From Clostridia bacterium (GTDB lineage Bacteria > Bacillota > Clostridia > Christensenellales > Pumilibacteraceae), in contig JAAWDP010000011.1 in assembly GCA_022793815.1 (NCBI GenBank), forward strand, positions 235,213 through 299,212: a DNA stretch of 64,000 nucleotides, given 5' to 3'. The notes beneath the pieces are model-generated. The model had not been told where the DNA came from, made no database searches, and was given only the letters and a program-made list of their open reading frames with translations. Position 1 is the first letter of the stretch. The number at the start of each line of letters is the position of its first letter. Positions 43,327-52,900 of this stretch are shown one piece after another. Made by a program: the position numbers and the translations under genes.

Positions 43327-44719
43327 ACTTCAAGCGCAAAACCATAAGACCGAAGCCGAATTAAACGAAGTGGCAAGACTTTTTTTCTTTGACACGGACG
43401 AGCAAATCGATATCAGTCACGCGAGCCATATCGAGGACGGCAAATTAAATGTTAAAATAACCGTAAATGAACGGAAATTCGAATGCGAATATATGTTTGA
43501 TGAGGAATACTTGTCTGAAAAACAAATTTCCAAATTGAATAAATTGAGCATGTATAAAGCTTTGTCGGGGTTTACCGGCAGAAGTTTGCCTTGGGGCAGT
43601 TTGACCGGGGTTCGCCCGACAAAGCTTGCATACGAGCTTTTACACGAAAATGGCGATATCAAAGCAGCCGTAGCTCAACTGCGCGATGTATTTATGGTAA
43701 GCGATGAAAAGGTAAAATTAACGGAGGAAATTCTGAATGCTCAGCGCGGATATTACGGTTTTGACGAGCATGCAGTCAATCTGTATGTTCATATCCCGTT
43801 CTGTGTATCCAAGTGTTCGTATTGTTCTTTTATCACCGATATTCTTACGCCCAAGTACCCGTATGTTAAGGACTATGTCGGCGCATTGATAAAAGAAATC
43901 CGAAGCACGGTGGATTTTCTGACTGAAAAGGGATGTCGTATAGCGTCTGTTTATGTCGGCGGAGGTACTCCGACCGCTCTTGATTCGGATAGTTTGGCGC
44001 GTGTTTTACAAGCCGCGTACTGCGGCAAAGTCGAGTATACTTGCGAGGCAGGCAGACCCGATACTATCACGGAAGAAAAACTCGAAGTCATGGCTCGATA
44101 CGGTGTAAACCGAGTTTGCATAAACCCTCAAAGTTTATGTGACGAGACATTGAATCGAATCGGAAGAAGACACAGTGCAGACGATTTTTATGCGGCGTTC
44201 AATCATGCTCGGGGGTTCGGATTCGATATCAATACGGACTTGATTGCGGGGTTGGAGGGTGAATCTTGCGATACGTTTTGCCGTACCGTAGAGTCGATAG
44301 TTTCGCTTAAACCGGAAAATGTCACGGTACATACGCTTTCCAGAAAAAACGGTTCACTGCTGATTCAATCGGGTAAAAAGTGCGATATCGATTATTATGC
44401 GGAAGTCGGGAGAATGGTGGAGAATTCGCATAGGATGCTTTCCGCGGCGGGGTATTTGCCGTATTATACTTACAGACAGAAAAGAATGGTAGGAAATTTG
44501 GAAAATACGGGATATTGTCTTCCGAATAAGCAGTGCTTCAATAATATTACTACTATGGAAGAATGCTTATCCGTTGCGGCATGCGGCGCAGGTGCGATAG
44601 GGAAACGCTTGCGCGGTAATCCTTTAAAAATAGAAAGAGAGGCAAATCTTCGCAATGTGCGACTGTATTTGGAGCAATTTGAAGACAGGCTTGCGAAAAA
44701 ACTGATTTTTTTGGCGTAA
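43319..44719 (+). CDS. hemZ: HemZ-like radical SAM protein (coproporphyrinogen dehydrogenase HemZ)
   Basis: This is a HemN/HemZ-family radical SAM enzyme of 466 residues. An N-terminal domain specific to HemZ includes LPWGSLTGVRPTKLAYELL. The radical SAM domain starts LYVHIPFCVSKCSYCSF near residue 155 with the CxxxCxxC cluster site, then VYVGGGTPTALDSD and FDINTDLIAGLEGES. The role of HemZ in haem synthesis is not firmly established; other HemN-like functions are possible. ATG 43319 is preferred to the in-frame ATG 43274 because relatives start at the MYKLQ-like strand and the shorter overlap is more plausible. Confidence 0.88.
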   Translation: MYKLQAQNHKTEAELNEVARLFFFDTDEQIDISHASHIEDGKLNVKITVNERKFECEYMFDEEYLSEKQISKLNKLSMYKALSGFTGRSLPWGSLTGVRPTKLAYELLHENGDIKAAVAQLRDVFMVSDEKVKLTEEILNAQRGYYGFDEHAVNLYVHIPFCVSKCSYCSFITDILTPKYPYVKDYVGALIKEIRSTVDFLTEKGCRIASVYVGGGTPTALDSDSLARVLQAAYCGKVEYTCEAGRPDTITEEKLEVMARYGVNRVCINPQSLCDETLNRIGRRHSADDFYAAFNHARGFGFDINTDLIAGLEGESCDTFCRTVESIVSLKPENVTVHTLSRKNGSLLIQSGKKCDIDYYAEVGRMVENSHRMLSAAGYLPYYTYRQKRMVGNLENTGYCLPNKQCFNNITTMEECLSVAACGAGAIGKRLRGNPLKIEREANLRNVRLYLEQFEDRLAKKLIFLA

Positions 44720-44723
44720 TCGG

Positions 44724-44752
44724 TTTACAAAACGCAAACAATATGCTATACT
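44724..44752 (+). promoter_or_regulatory. Promoter of rpsO
   Basis: TTTACA (44724-44729), a 17-nt spacer and TATACT (44747-44752). A leader of about 80 nt follows. Confidence 0.7.
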
Positions 44753-44758
44753 TACAAT

Positions 44759-44812
44759 GTACCTTATTTCCGCAGGTTGTGCGAATCTCCATGCACGTAC
44801 TTAGGTATAAGG
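44759..44812 (+). promoter_or_regulatory. Structured leader of rpsO (possible S15 autoregulatory site)
   Basis: CCTTAT (44762-44767) can pair with ATAAGG (44807-44812), enclosing CGCA/TGCG (44771-44774 with 44780-44783) or the competing GTGC/GCAC (44779-44782 with 44793-44796). S15 represses its own mRNA through leader structures in many bacteria, so a regulatory role is plausible but not shown. Confidence 0.4.
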
Positions 44813-44839
44813 CGAATAATAATCAAACGGAGGTAAAAA

Positions 44840-45103
44840 ATGGACAAGGACGTAAAGGCAGAAATAATAGCCAAGTACGCAACTCACGAGGGGGATACGG
44901 GCAGCCCCGAAGTGCAAATCGCACTTTTGACGCACCGCATCAACCACCTCACGGAGCATCTGAAAGTACACGCCAAGGACAATCATTCCAGACGCGGTTT
45001 GTTCCAAATGGTCGGTTCCAGAAGAAGTCTGCTCAACTATTTGAAGAGTGTTGACATCGAAAGATACAGAGCCATAGTCGCAAAATTGGAAATCAGAAAG
45101 TAA
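44840..45103 (+). CDS. rpsO: 30S ribosomal protein S15
   Basis: S15 binds 16S rRNA early in 30S assembly. The protein has 87 residues (standard is 88-89). Blocks are [40 protein letters not shown] and [15 protein letters not shown] lies upstream of ATG 44840. It has its own promoter and terminator and precedes pnp, the usual bacterial order. Confidence 0.98.
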   Translation: MDKDVKAEIIAKYATHEGDTGSPEVQIALLTHRINHLTEHLKVHAKDNHSRRGLFQMVGSRRSLLNYLKSVDIERYRAIVAKLEIRK

Positions 45104-45112
45104 AAAGGGAAA

Positions 45113-45147
45113 AGTAAGGGCGAGTTTTTTGCTCCCCTTGCTTTTTT
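45113..45147 (+). terminator. Terminator between rpsO and pnp
   Basis: AGTAAGGG.GAG (45113-45124, one bulged C) pairs with CTCCCCTTGCT (45132-45142) around a T-rich loop and six T follow. Partial readthrough would supply pnp, for which no separate promoter was recognised. Confidence 0.7.
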
Positions 45148-45182
45148 ATTATGGCAGTTAAAATGAGTGAGAGGAGATAATA

Positions 45183-47264
45183 ATGGATTACAGAGTTTTT
45201 GAAACGGAAATCGGCGGAAGAAAGGTAACCGTCGAAACAGGTAAGTATGCACAGCAAGCAAACGGGTCGTGCATAATCAGATGCGGCGACACCGTCGTTA
45301 TGACAAACGTAACAATGGCACAGCAGCCCCGTCCGGGTATGGATTTCTTTCCTCTCGGCGTGGACTTCGAGGAAAAAATGTATTCCGTGGGTAAAATTCC
45401 GGGCGGTTTCAAGAAGAGAGAGGGCAGGGCGAGCGATAAAGCAATACTTACGTCGCGTCTTATAGACCGCCCCATACGTCCGCTCTTTCCCAAAGGACTG
45501 TTTAACGACGTGGCGGTAGTTGCTACGGCGCTGTCTGTCGATACAAATATTCCTCCCGAAGTATTCGGAATGGTCGGCTCTTCTATAGCATTATCGATTT
45601 CCGACATTCCTTTCTACGGACCGACAGGCTCGGTGGTGGTAGGATACGTCGACGGCGAATATGTGATAAATCCCGATAACGAGCAGCGTGCAAAAAGCCT
45701 TATGCATGTTACCGTTTCCGGTACGAAAGACGCAATAATGATGGTGGAAGCAGGCGCGCAGGAAGTCAGCGAAGAGGTCATGCTCGGAGGAATACTTTTT
45801 GCACATGAAGAAATCAAAAAACAAGTCGCGTTTATCAACGGCATAGTTGCGGAAGTCGGTAAGCCCAAGCGCGAAATGGAGCTTTACAAAGTTCCCGAAG
45901 AAATCGATAAAGATGTGCGCAAATATGCGGATAAGTTGCTGGACAAGGCTTTGAAAGAAACGGACAGAGATATCCGCCAGGAAAAGCAAGATGCAGTCGA
46001 TGCCGAAACTTTGGAACATTTTGCCGAGAAATATCCCGAAAAAGAAAGAGAGATAAAGGATACGCTCTATATTATGACCAAAGAAAAGGTCAGAGCGAAA
46101 ATTCTCAACGACGGTTTCCGCCCCGACGGCAGAAAGCTCACAGAGATAAGAGATATTTGGTGCGAAGTCGGCGTACTTCCCAGAGTACACGGCAGCGCGG
46201 TATTTACGAGAGGTCAATCGCAAGCGCTTTCAAGTTGTACGCTCGGAACTATTTCCGACGTTCAAAAATTGGAAAACCTCGACGACGAAACTTTCAAACG
46301 CTATATGCATCACTATAATTTCCCGCCTTACAGCACTGGTGAAGCAAGAGCATTGAGAGCTCCCGGCAGACGTGAAATAGGACACGGAGCATTGGCGGAA
46401 CGCGCTCTCGAACCGGTTATACCTAATGAAGAAGATTTCCCTTACGCAATCAGAACCGTCAGCGAGATTCTCAGTTCCAACGGTTCCACTTCTCAGGCAA
46501 GCGTATGCGGTTCGTGTCTTGCGCTTATGGATGCCGGTGTCCCTATTAAAGCGCCTGTTGCGGGTATTGCCATGGGACTTATAAAGGATGAGCCTACCGG
46601 TCGTGTTGCTATTCTTTCCGACATACAGGGGTTGGAGGACTTCCTCGGGGACATGGACTTCAAAGTTGCAGGTACCGAAAAGGGAATTACGGCAATACAA
46701 ATGGATATTAAAATCAAGGGTATCGACGAGAACATTCTTCGTACCGCGCTTGCTCAGGCAAGAGAAGGCAGAATGCATATCCTCGGTAAGATGCTCTCCG
46801 TTCTTTCCGCACCTCGCAGAGAGCTTTCCAAATGGGCGCCCAAGATTATAAGTTTTGCTATTGACCCCGAGAAAATCGGCGATGTAATCGGCAAGAGCGG
46901 TAAGGTAATTAACAAAATCATCGAAATTACGGGCGTCAAAATCGATATATCCGACGACGGAAAAGTGTTCATAGCCACCAATGACGATGTTATGGCGGAA
47001 AAGGCGAAAAAAATTGTCATGACCATCGTGGACAATGTAAAAGTCGGCGAAGTCTATGAAGGCACGGTTGTCAAGATTATGGATTTCGGTGCGTTTGTCG
47101 AGCTTGTTCCGGGTAAAGACGGCATGATTCATATTTCCAAACTTGCAAAACAACGCGTAGAAAAAGTGACCGATGTCGTAGATGTCGGTGACAAAGTCGA
47201 AGTCGAGGTAATTAAAATCGACGATAAAGGCAGAATAGATTTGAGATTGAAGAACAAACTTTGA
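45183..47264 (+). CDS. pnp: Polyribonucleotide nucleotidyltransferase (PNPase)
   Basis: PNPase degrades RNA 3'-5' using phosphate. The protein has 693 residues. Two RNase PH domains are present (first: [32 protein letters not shown]; second: [39 protein letters not shown] and [10 protein letters not shown]). A KH domain ([17 protein letters not shown], about residue 560) and an S1 domain ([20 protein letters not shown]) follow. GAGAGGAG lies upstream of ATG 45183. All expected regions are intact. Confidence 0.98.
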   Translation: MDYRVFETEIGGRKVTVETGKYAQQANGSCIIRCGDTVVMTNVTMAQQPRPGMDFFPLGVDFEEKMYSVGKIPGGFKKREGRASDKAILTSRLIDRPIRPLFPKGLFNDVAVVATALSVDTNIPPEVFGMVGSSIALSISDIPFYGPTGSVVVGYVDGEYVINPDNEQRAKSLMHVTVSGTKDAIMMVEAGAQEVSEEVMLGGILFAHEEIKKQVAFINGIVAEVGKPKREMELYKVPEEIDKDVRKYADKLLDKALKETDRDIRQEKQDAVDAETLEHFAEKYPEKEREIKDTLYIMTKEKVRAKILNDGFRPDGRKLTEIRDIWCEVGVLPRVHGSAVFTRGQSQALSSCTLGTISDVQKLENLDDETFKRYMHHYNFPPYSTGEARALRAPGRREIGHGALAERALEPVIPNEEDFPYAIRTVSEILSSNGSTSQASVCGSCLALMDAGVPIKAPVAGIAMGLIKDEPTGRVAILSDIQGLEDFLGDMDFKVAGTEKGITAIQMDIKIKGIDENILRTALAQAREGRMHILGKMLSVLSAPRRELSKWAPKIISFAIDPEKIGDVIGKSGKVINKIIEITGVKIDISDDGKVFIATNDDVMAEKAKKIVMTIVDNVKVGEVYEGTVVKIMDFGAFVELVPGKDGMIHISKLAKQRVEKVTDVVDVGDKVEVEVIKIDDKGRIDLRLKNKL

Positions 47265-47300
47265 TAACTGTTTTTAATAATCTGACGTGTTGAGCATAAG

Positions 47301-47357
47301 GCGGCAACTTTCGTGAATAAGATATATAAATTATATCTTTATTTCGAGGGGTGCCGC
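47301..47357 (+). promoter_or_regulatory. Structured leader covering the start of the polysaccharide deacetylase gene
   Basis: GCGGCA (47301-47306) can pair with TGCCGC (47352-47357), enclosing a perfect hairpin AAGATATA/TATATCTT (47319-47326 with 47332-47339). The outer 3' arm lies between the ribosome binding site (GAGGGG, 47346-47351) and the TTG start at 47359, so the structure would restrict initiation. The inner hairpin could also serve as a weak terminator for pnp. Confidence 0.45.
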
Positions 47358-47358
47358 T

Positions 47359-48066
47359 TTGGTTAAAGAGAAAACTTTCAGAAACGTAATAGTAAATGTA
47401 GTAATAGCAGTATTGGTCAGTGCTGCTGCAATAACGGGAATAGTGTTAAACGGCAATGCCGTCAGTGCAAACGAGTCTGCTCCGCTGTATCGAGGCACTT
47501 CGGATACAAAAGTGTCGCTTATGATAAATGTTTATTGGGGAACCGAGTATATCGAACCGATGCTCGATGTTCTTCGCGATAAAGGCGTCAAAACCACTTT
47601 TTTCGTCGGAGGAATGTGGGTTGCTGAAAACGAATCGCTATTACGAAAAATTTATAATGACGGACATGAAATAGGCAATCACGGTTACTATCATAAAGAC
47701 CACAAAAAGCTGTCCGACGAAAGATGCAGGGAAGAAATAGATATAACGCATAAATTGGTAAGCAAAGTCATCGGTGTGGAAATGAACTTGTTTGCGCCGC
47801 CGTCGGGTGCCTATAACAGCAATACCGTATCTGTTGCGGAAAAGTTGGGTTACAGAACAATAATGTGGTCGCTTGATACTATCGATTGGCGCGATAAAAA
47901 TACGGAAACGATTTACGTCCGTGCGACTAAAAAAGTCGCAGGAGGGGATTTGATTTTAATGCATCCTACCGTAAACACTTTGGAAGCATTGCCCCGAATT
48001 ATAGATACAATCAAAGAAAAGGGGCTCACCGTCGCGCCTGTTACGGAAGTGCTCGATAATCTTTGA
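47359..48066 (+). CDS. ylxY: YlxY-like polysaccharide deacetylase family protein
   Basis: This is a NodB-fold protein of 235 residues with an N-terminal signal anchor (VIVNVVIAVLVSAAAITGIV). The zinc-binding pair of motif 2 is present (GHEIGNHGYYHKDH). Motif 3 is FAPPSGAYNSNTV and motif 5 LILMHPTVNTLEALP. Motif 1, normally TFDDG with the catalytic Asp, reads MINVYWGTEYIEPML, so the Asp is missing, as I remember for sporulation-linked YlxY proteins. Activity is therefore doubtful. The order pnp-ylxY-M16 peptidase equals that of Bacillus subtilis. The TTG start is chosen because GAGGGG precedes it and the basic N-terminus begins there. Confidence 0.85.
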   Translation: MVKEKTFRNVIVNVVIAVLVSAAAITGIVLNGNAVSANESAPLYRGTSDTKVSLMINVYWGTEYIEPMLDVLRDKGVKTTFFVGGMWVAENESLLRKIYNDGHEIGNHGYYHKDHKKLSDERCREEIDITHKLVSKVIGVEMNLFAPPSGAYNSNTVSVAEKLGYRTIMWSLDTIDWRDKNTETIYVRATKKVAGGDLILMHPTVNTLEALPRIIDTIKEKGLTVAPVTEVLDNL

Positions 48067-48075
48067 TTCGATAAT

Positions 48076-48104
48076 TTGACATTTATTTGAAAATACTATT
48101 AAAT
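48076..48104 (+). promoter_or_regulatory. Probable promoter of the M16 peptidase gene
   Basis: Consensus TTGACA (48076-48081), a 17-nt spacer and TTAAAT (48099-48104) lie 49 nt before ATG 48153, which has AAAGGAG upstream. Confidence 0.55.
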
Positions 48105-48152
48105 AATGCTATCGTTTTAATACATGCGAAAAAAGCATTAAAGGAGTAGCAA

Positions 48153-49412
48153 ATGAGCAAAATTTTGAGATATGACAACGGACTGCGGGTAGGAGTAAAA
48201 CATATTCCTTCCGTCAGGTCGGTGTCCATCGGATATTGGGCCGGTGTCGGTTCGGGTAAGGAAACGGAAGACATAAACGGATTGTCTCATTTTACCGAAC
48301 ACATGATGTTTAAAGGTACAAGTAAGTTCAGTCCGGGAGAAATTGCTCGTAAATTCGATGCAATGGGCATTGCTTCCAATGCTTTTACCAGTAAAGAGCT
48401 TACTTGCTACTATATCAAATCGATTGACGAGTTCGTCACTCAGGGGTTCGAGTTGCTGTCGGATTTGATTTTCGATTCGGCGTTTTCTAAAACGGAGCTT
48501 GACAAAGAGCGCAAAGTCATTGTAGAAGAAATCAATATGGTGGAAGATTCCCCCGAAGATATTTGTTATGATATGATATCTTCCGCCGTTTACAAAAACG
48601 GTAAACTCGGGCAAACGATTCTCGGTTCGGCGGAAAATGTCAATCGCTTTCAGTCCGAGGATATACGTAAATTCATGAGTGAATTTTACACGCCTTCGAA
48701 TATGGTAATAACAATGGCGGGCGGCATTACGGAAGACGAGGCGGACAAGCTTGTCAGAAAATTCTGTTTGAATCGGTTTGTCGGAAAACGGGAAGTGACG
48801 GACTACGAAGAAAATCATAAAATCGTTTCGGGATACGAATCTAAAATCAAAGACTTCGAACAGAGCAATATTGCCGTGGCATATCCGACCGTATCAATTG
48901 ACGACGGACGGTTCATGCAGCAGGCATTTTTGAGTCTTATTCTCGGCGGCGGAATGTCGTCGCGGTTGTTTCAAAGCGTTCGGGAAGAGCAGGGGCTTGC
49001 ATACAGCATTTATTCCGTACCCACGGTTTACAGGCATAACGGCACGCTCAATATTTTCGTGAATATAACTCCGAAAAATACCGAGCGTGTAGTTAAGTGT
49101 TTGAGAAGCGAAATCGATAAACTTGTTCGGGACGGGATAACGGACGAGGAATTCAACCGCGCCCGTATTCAGTTGAAAACATCCTGTGTATTCGGGTTTG
49201 AAAATCCTCAAAGTATAATGACGTCGATTGCGAAACCGCTTTTGATGATGAACAAAGATTACGATTTGGACGAAAAGATAGCCGAAATAGAATCCGTAAC
49301 AAAACAACAGGTAAATGAATTTGCCTGTACTTTTTTGGTTCCCGACAGCGTATGCGCTGCTTATGTCGGAAAACAGAGCGGAGTGGATATCATGGAGATT
49401 TTGAAAAGATAG
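48153..49412 (+). CDS. M16-family zinc peptidase (YmxG/MlpA-like)
   Basis: This 419-residue insulinase-family metallopeptidase has the inverted zinc motif HFTEHMMFKG near residue 45. The downstream Glu ligand lies in VEEINMVEDSPED. The C-terminal half contains LILGGGMSSRLFQSVREEQG, a family hallmark. It corresponds to MlpA/YmxG, the gene following ylxY in Bacillus, described there as a regulator of exoprotease and other genes. It is cytoplasmic by sequence (no signal peptide). One nucleotide separates its stop from the dUTPase gene. Confidence 0.94.
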   Translation: MSKILRYDNGLRVGVKHIPSVRSVSIGYWAGVGSGKETEDINGLSHFTEHMMFKGTSKFSPGEIARKFDAMGIASNAFTSKELTCYYIKSIDEFVTQGFELLSDLIFDSAFSKTELDKERKVIVEEINMVEDSPEDICYDMISSAVYKNGKLGQTILGSAENVNRFQSEDIRKFMSEFYTPSNMVITMAGGITEDEADKLVRKFCLNRFVGKREVTDYEENHKIVSGYESKIKDFEQSNIAVAYPTVSIDDGRFMQQAFLSLILGGGMSSRLFQSVREEQGLAYSIYSVPTVYRHNGTLNIFVNITPKNTERVVKCLRSEIDKLVRDGITDEEFNRARIQLKTSCVFGFENPQSIMTSIAKPLLMMNKDYDLDEKIAEIESVTKQQVNEFACTFLVPDSVCAAYVGKQSGVDIMEILKR

Positions 49413-49413
49413 T

Positions 49414-49767
49414 ATGGATAAATTGGAAGAATTGCTTAAAAAACAAAAAGAACTGGACGAATTTATAGCAACAAGAAGAAATTTGAGTTTTGACCGCGAG
49501 GAATGGATAAGAAAAAAATGCACGGCTTTATATGTCGAAGTCGGAGAGTTGTTGGACGAAGTAAACTACAAATGGTGGAAAGACCCGAAAAAGGATAATG
49601 ATGTGCGTGTCAAAGAAGAAATAATCGATGTGCTGCATTTCTTCCTTGGAATTTGCAACGATGCAGGTCTTTCGGCGGACGAAATATACGATATTTATAT
49701 GAGTAAAAACAACGAAAACCGCAAGCGTCAAACGGGAGAATCCGAGAGGGACGGTTATAGGTCATAG
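49414..49767 (+). CDS. Dimeric (all-alpha) dUTPase-like pyrophosphatase
   Basis: This 117-residue all-helical protein is probably an NTP pyrophosphatase of the dUTPase_2 family. Metal-binding motifs are EVGELLDEVNYKWWKD (ExxxDE type), then VKEEIIDVLHFFLG, and the terminal KNNENRKRQ that contacts the nucleotide phosphate in this family. Removal of dUTP or non-canonical nucleotides is the likely role. ATG 49414 follows the M16 stop after one base, so the genes are coupled. A MazG-type activity is the alternative. Confidence 0.82.
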   Translation: MDKLEELLKKQKELDEFIATRRNLSFDREEWIRKKCTALYVEVGELLDEVNYKWWKDPKKDNDVRVKEEIIDVLHFFLGICNDAGLSADEIYDIYMSKNNENRKRQTGESERDGYRS

Positions 49768-49839
49768 TTTATTACATAAGCAAATTGTGTTCAAAAAAAA
49801 TCGCATATAAAATTATATCGTAAAATCACGTCAAATCGG

Positions 49840-49868
49840 TTGAAAAACAATGCTTGTTGTGATATAAT
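49840..49868 (+). promoter_or_regulatory. Extended -10 promoter of ftsK/spoIIIE
   Basis: TTGAAA (49840-49845), a 17-nt spacer and TATAAT (49863-49868) with TG three bases upstream. A leader of about 70 nt contains CGGTT/AACCG (49889-49893 with 49912-49916). Confidence 0.7.
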
Positions 49869-49944
49869 GTAAAGCGGTAAACTTATCGGTTGCTTTTTGA
49901 TGTTACATGTAACCGAGTGAAAATTTGTCGGAAGGTTTGCGATT

Positions 49945-52900
49945 TTGAATAGAAGACAGATAGACAGCAAAAGGAGTAAAAAAAGCGGCAGCGGTGATTT
50001 GATAGGCATCGCTTTAATAGTTGTTTCCGCATTTTTCCTGTTATGTATTTGTGTTCCGATAATTCTCGGCGCCATAAGTCAGGCTATTCGCGTGGCGGTG
50101 TTGGGAGTGTTCGGACTTTTTGCGTACCCCATGTTTTTGGCGTTTTTGTTTCTCGGTATATCTTTGGTACGCGATTTAAGTTTGCGCATTTCTGTCAAAA
50201 GCCGTATTTGTATCTCGGTTATTGCATTCTGCGCCATGATAATTTTGCAATTGGCGACTTCGTTTTCCCATTTAAACGAAGGCTTTTCATACTATATTTC
50301 TTCCGTACTCGACGTAAAAGTGACTGCCGGCGGCGTATTGTTCGGAATTTTCGCTTACGGGCTGCAAGCGGCTGTTACACAAGTATTTGCCTACATTCTT
50401 ATGAGTACGGGTATTATAATACCGCTTTTGATTATGCTCAATGTTTTCGGTAAAATAGGCGGAAAAAAGGAAAAACAAGAACCTGTGCCGCAAAATAAAA
50501 GAGCTACTTTCGAAAAGAGCGATAAACCCGCGAAAATGGTGCGCCCCATAGAAGATAACGGTCTTTTCGTAGGGACTATAATTCCCAATCCCAACAAAAT
50601 AGGCACTGACGGCGGCAGTTTTTCGCAAATGTCGGTTCGACAGCCAACCGAACCCTCAATGGACAGCAGACTGACGGAAAACGATGCACGCAATGTTTTG
50701 GCAAAGTCTAAAACGGAAACACCGCGGTTTGAAAGTTATGAGTCCGTTCGTGAAAAGTACGGGGTGGAATCGCCTAAAAGTAATGGGCTCATAGTCGGAA
50801 GCAAATCAAACGGTTATTCAGGTTCTTCGGTTAAGCGTGACCCTAGAGAAGTACTGTTCGGAAACAAGACCGCTCAATACCGCAATTATATTGCGGCAAA
50901 TACCGACCCTGCCGTTTTGAATTCGGCGGGTTACGGCGGGTTGGCAAATTCATCGGATTACGGTGTGACGGAATATAATGCTACCAACGTAATTACGCCT
51001 ACGCCTTCCGTTTCCGTGCCCCAGGTGAAAACACAGCCCATGCCGCCCAAATACGTTCATAAGCCCATTGCGGGATACGAGGTGGTTATGCCTGCCCCGA
51101 AAGACATTTCGGCGGATATTGTCGGAGGCGAAATAACCGACGGCGAAGCGGAATCGCAAAAGCTTGCCGAAACGAAGCGTGTAGTCGAAACAGAATCCGA
51201 AAATAACGGGTTTAACAGGAAAAGAATAGAACCGACCACGTTTAAGCCCATAGAGAGGACACAAGGTAATGAGGAAGTTCAGGCGCCCATAGTAAACGGC
51301 GACTATTTCCGTAAGGAAAATACAGTGGACAAGACTTTGGACACAAGCAAAAACAGCGAAAAGCTCATTGTTGTGTCAAATGACGAAACGTATAAAACAA
51401 AAACGTCCGAACGTGTTTACGACGATATTCCCAAGCTTGTCATCCCCGAGCCTAAACTTGAAAATCCGATAGAGAACGACGAACCTTTGGCTCCGATAAT
51501 CGACGGCGAAAGCAACGAGCCGCTCACTTCGCTGGAAGAACTTATAAAAAGCGAAAAGAGAATAATGGGACGCGATGAAGCGGCGGAAACGAAAAACGAT
51601 GTACGCAGTGATTTCGCTTATACCCATGCGATTTTCGAAACGGAATATGAGCCGGATAAGGAAGCCGCAATAGTGCGGGAAGATAAAAAACAGTCGGGCT
51701 TCGAATATTCGGACGAAGTGGAAGATTTATCCGAAAAAACTTTTGCCCCGATAGACGATAACACGGGTTATTATGAATCGGATTCGCTTGTAGTTGAAAC
51801 ACCCAAAGCGCCGCCAATACGCAATAGAGCAAGCACTTCCACGCAAAAAGAGCAGGTTAGCATCGATGCATTTTTGGCGTCGAACAAACCCGACGAGCAG
51901 GTAAAACCGAAGCCCAGGAAAAAGCATGTAAAATATATTGCGCCTCCGTTGGATCTGCTTGTCAGTAATTCCGTCGACCCTACGGTATTCCGCGGCAATG
52001 CCGAAGAGAAATCCAAAAAGCTTGAAGAAACTTTGGAAAGCTTACGTTTGCCCGCAAAAGTTATTGCCATAACAAGCGGACCTGCCGTTACCAGATACGA
52101 GCTGGAAATACCGCCCGGAATATCGGTAAGAAAAATCGAAAACTTTTCTTCCGATATTCAGTACAATCTCGAAAGCGACGGCAAAATACGTATAGAGACG
52201 CCTATACCCGGTAAACGCGCGGTGGGTATAGAAGTTCCTAACAGCGAAATTGCTACGGTGGCACTGCGCGATATAATCGGTTCGAAAGAATTCCAAAATG
52301 CGTCGTCGCCGTTGACGCTTGCCGTAGGCAAAGATATTGCCGGAGCAAACATTATCTGTAATTTGGAAAAAATGCCGCATCTTTTGATTGCAGGCGCAAC
52401 AGGCAGCGGCAAAAGCGCTTGTCTCAATTCCATTATTGCCAGTATTTTATACAAGGCGTCGCCCGAAGATGTCAGGCTTATTTTGATTGACCCCAAAGAA
52501 GTCGAGTTCCGCATTTACAGGGATATGCCGCACCTTCTCATGAAGGAAATAATCAATGAAACCGACCAAGCAATCAGAGCGTTTAAGTGGGCTAAGCTCG
52601 AAATGGACCGCCGCTATAAACTGTTAAGCCAATATTGCACTCGAAACATACAGGAATTTAATGCATGTTCGGCGGTCAAAGACGGTATCGAGGAAAAAAT
52701 GCCGCGAATAGTCATAGTAGTAGACGAGCTGTGCGAACTTATGATGTCGGGCAACCGCAAGGACATGGAAGATAAAATAATGAGTATGGCGCAAAAGGCT
52801 CGTGCCGCGGGTATACACCTTATTTTGGCTACACAGCGTCCTTCCGTCGACGTTATTACCGGTACGATAAAAGCCAATTTGCCAAGCCGTATAGCGTTTG

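Noticed and set aside
44743..45054. 103-codon frame overlapping rpsO in another phase
   Set aside because: It begins in the rpsO -10 box and overlaps the universally conserved S15 gene.
46230..47153. 307-codon minus-strand frame opposite pnp
   Set aside because: Antisense to conserved PNPase domains; no motif or ribosome binding site.
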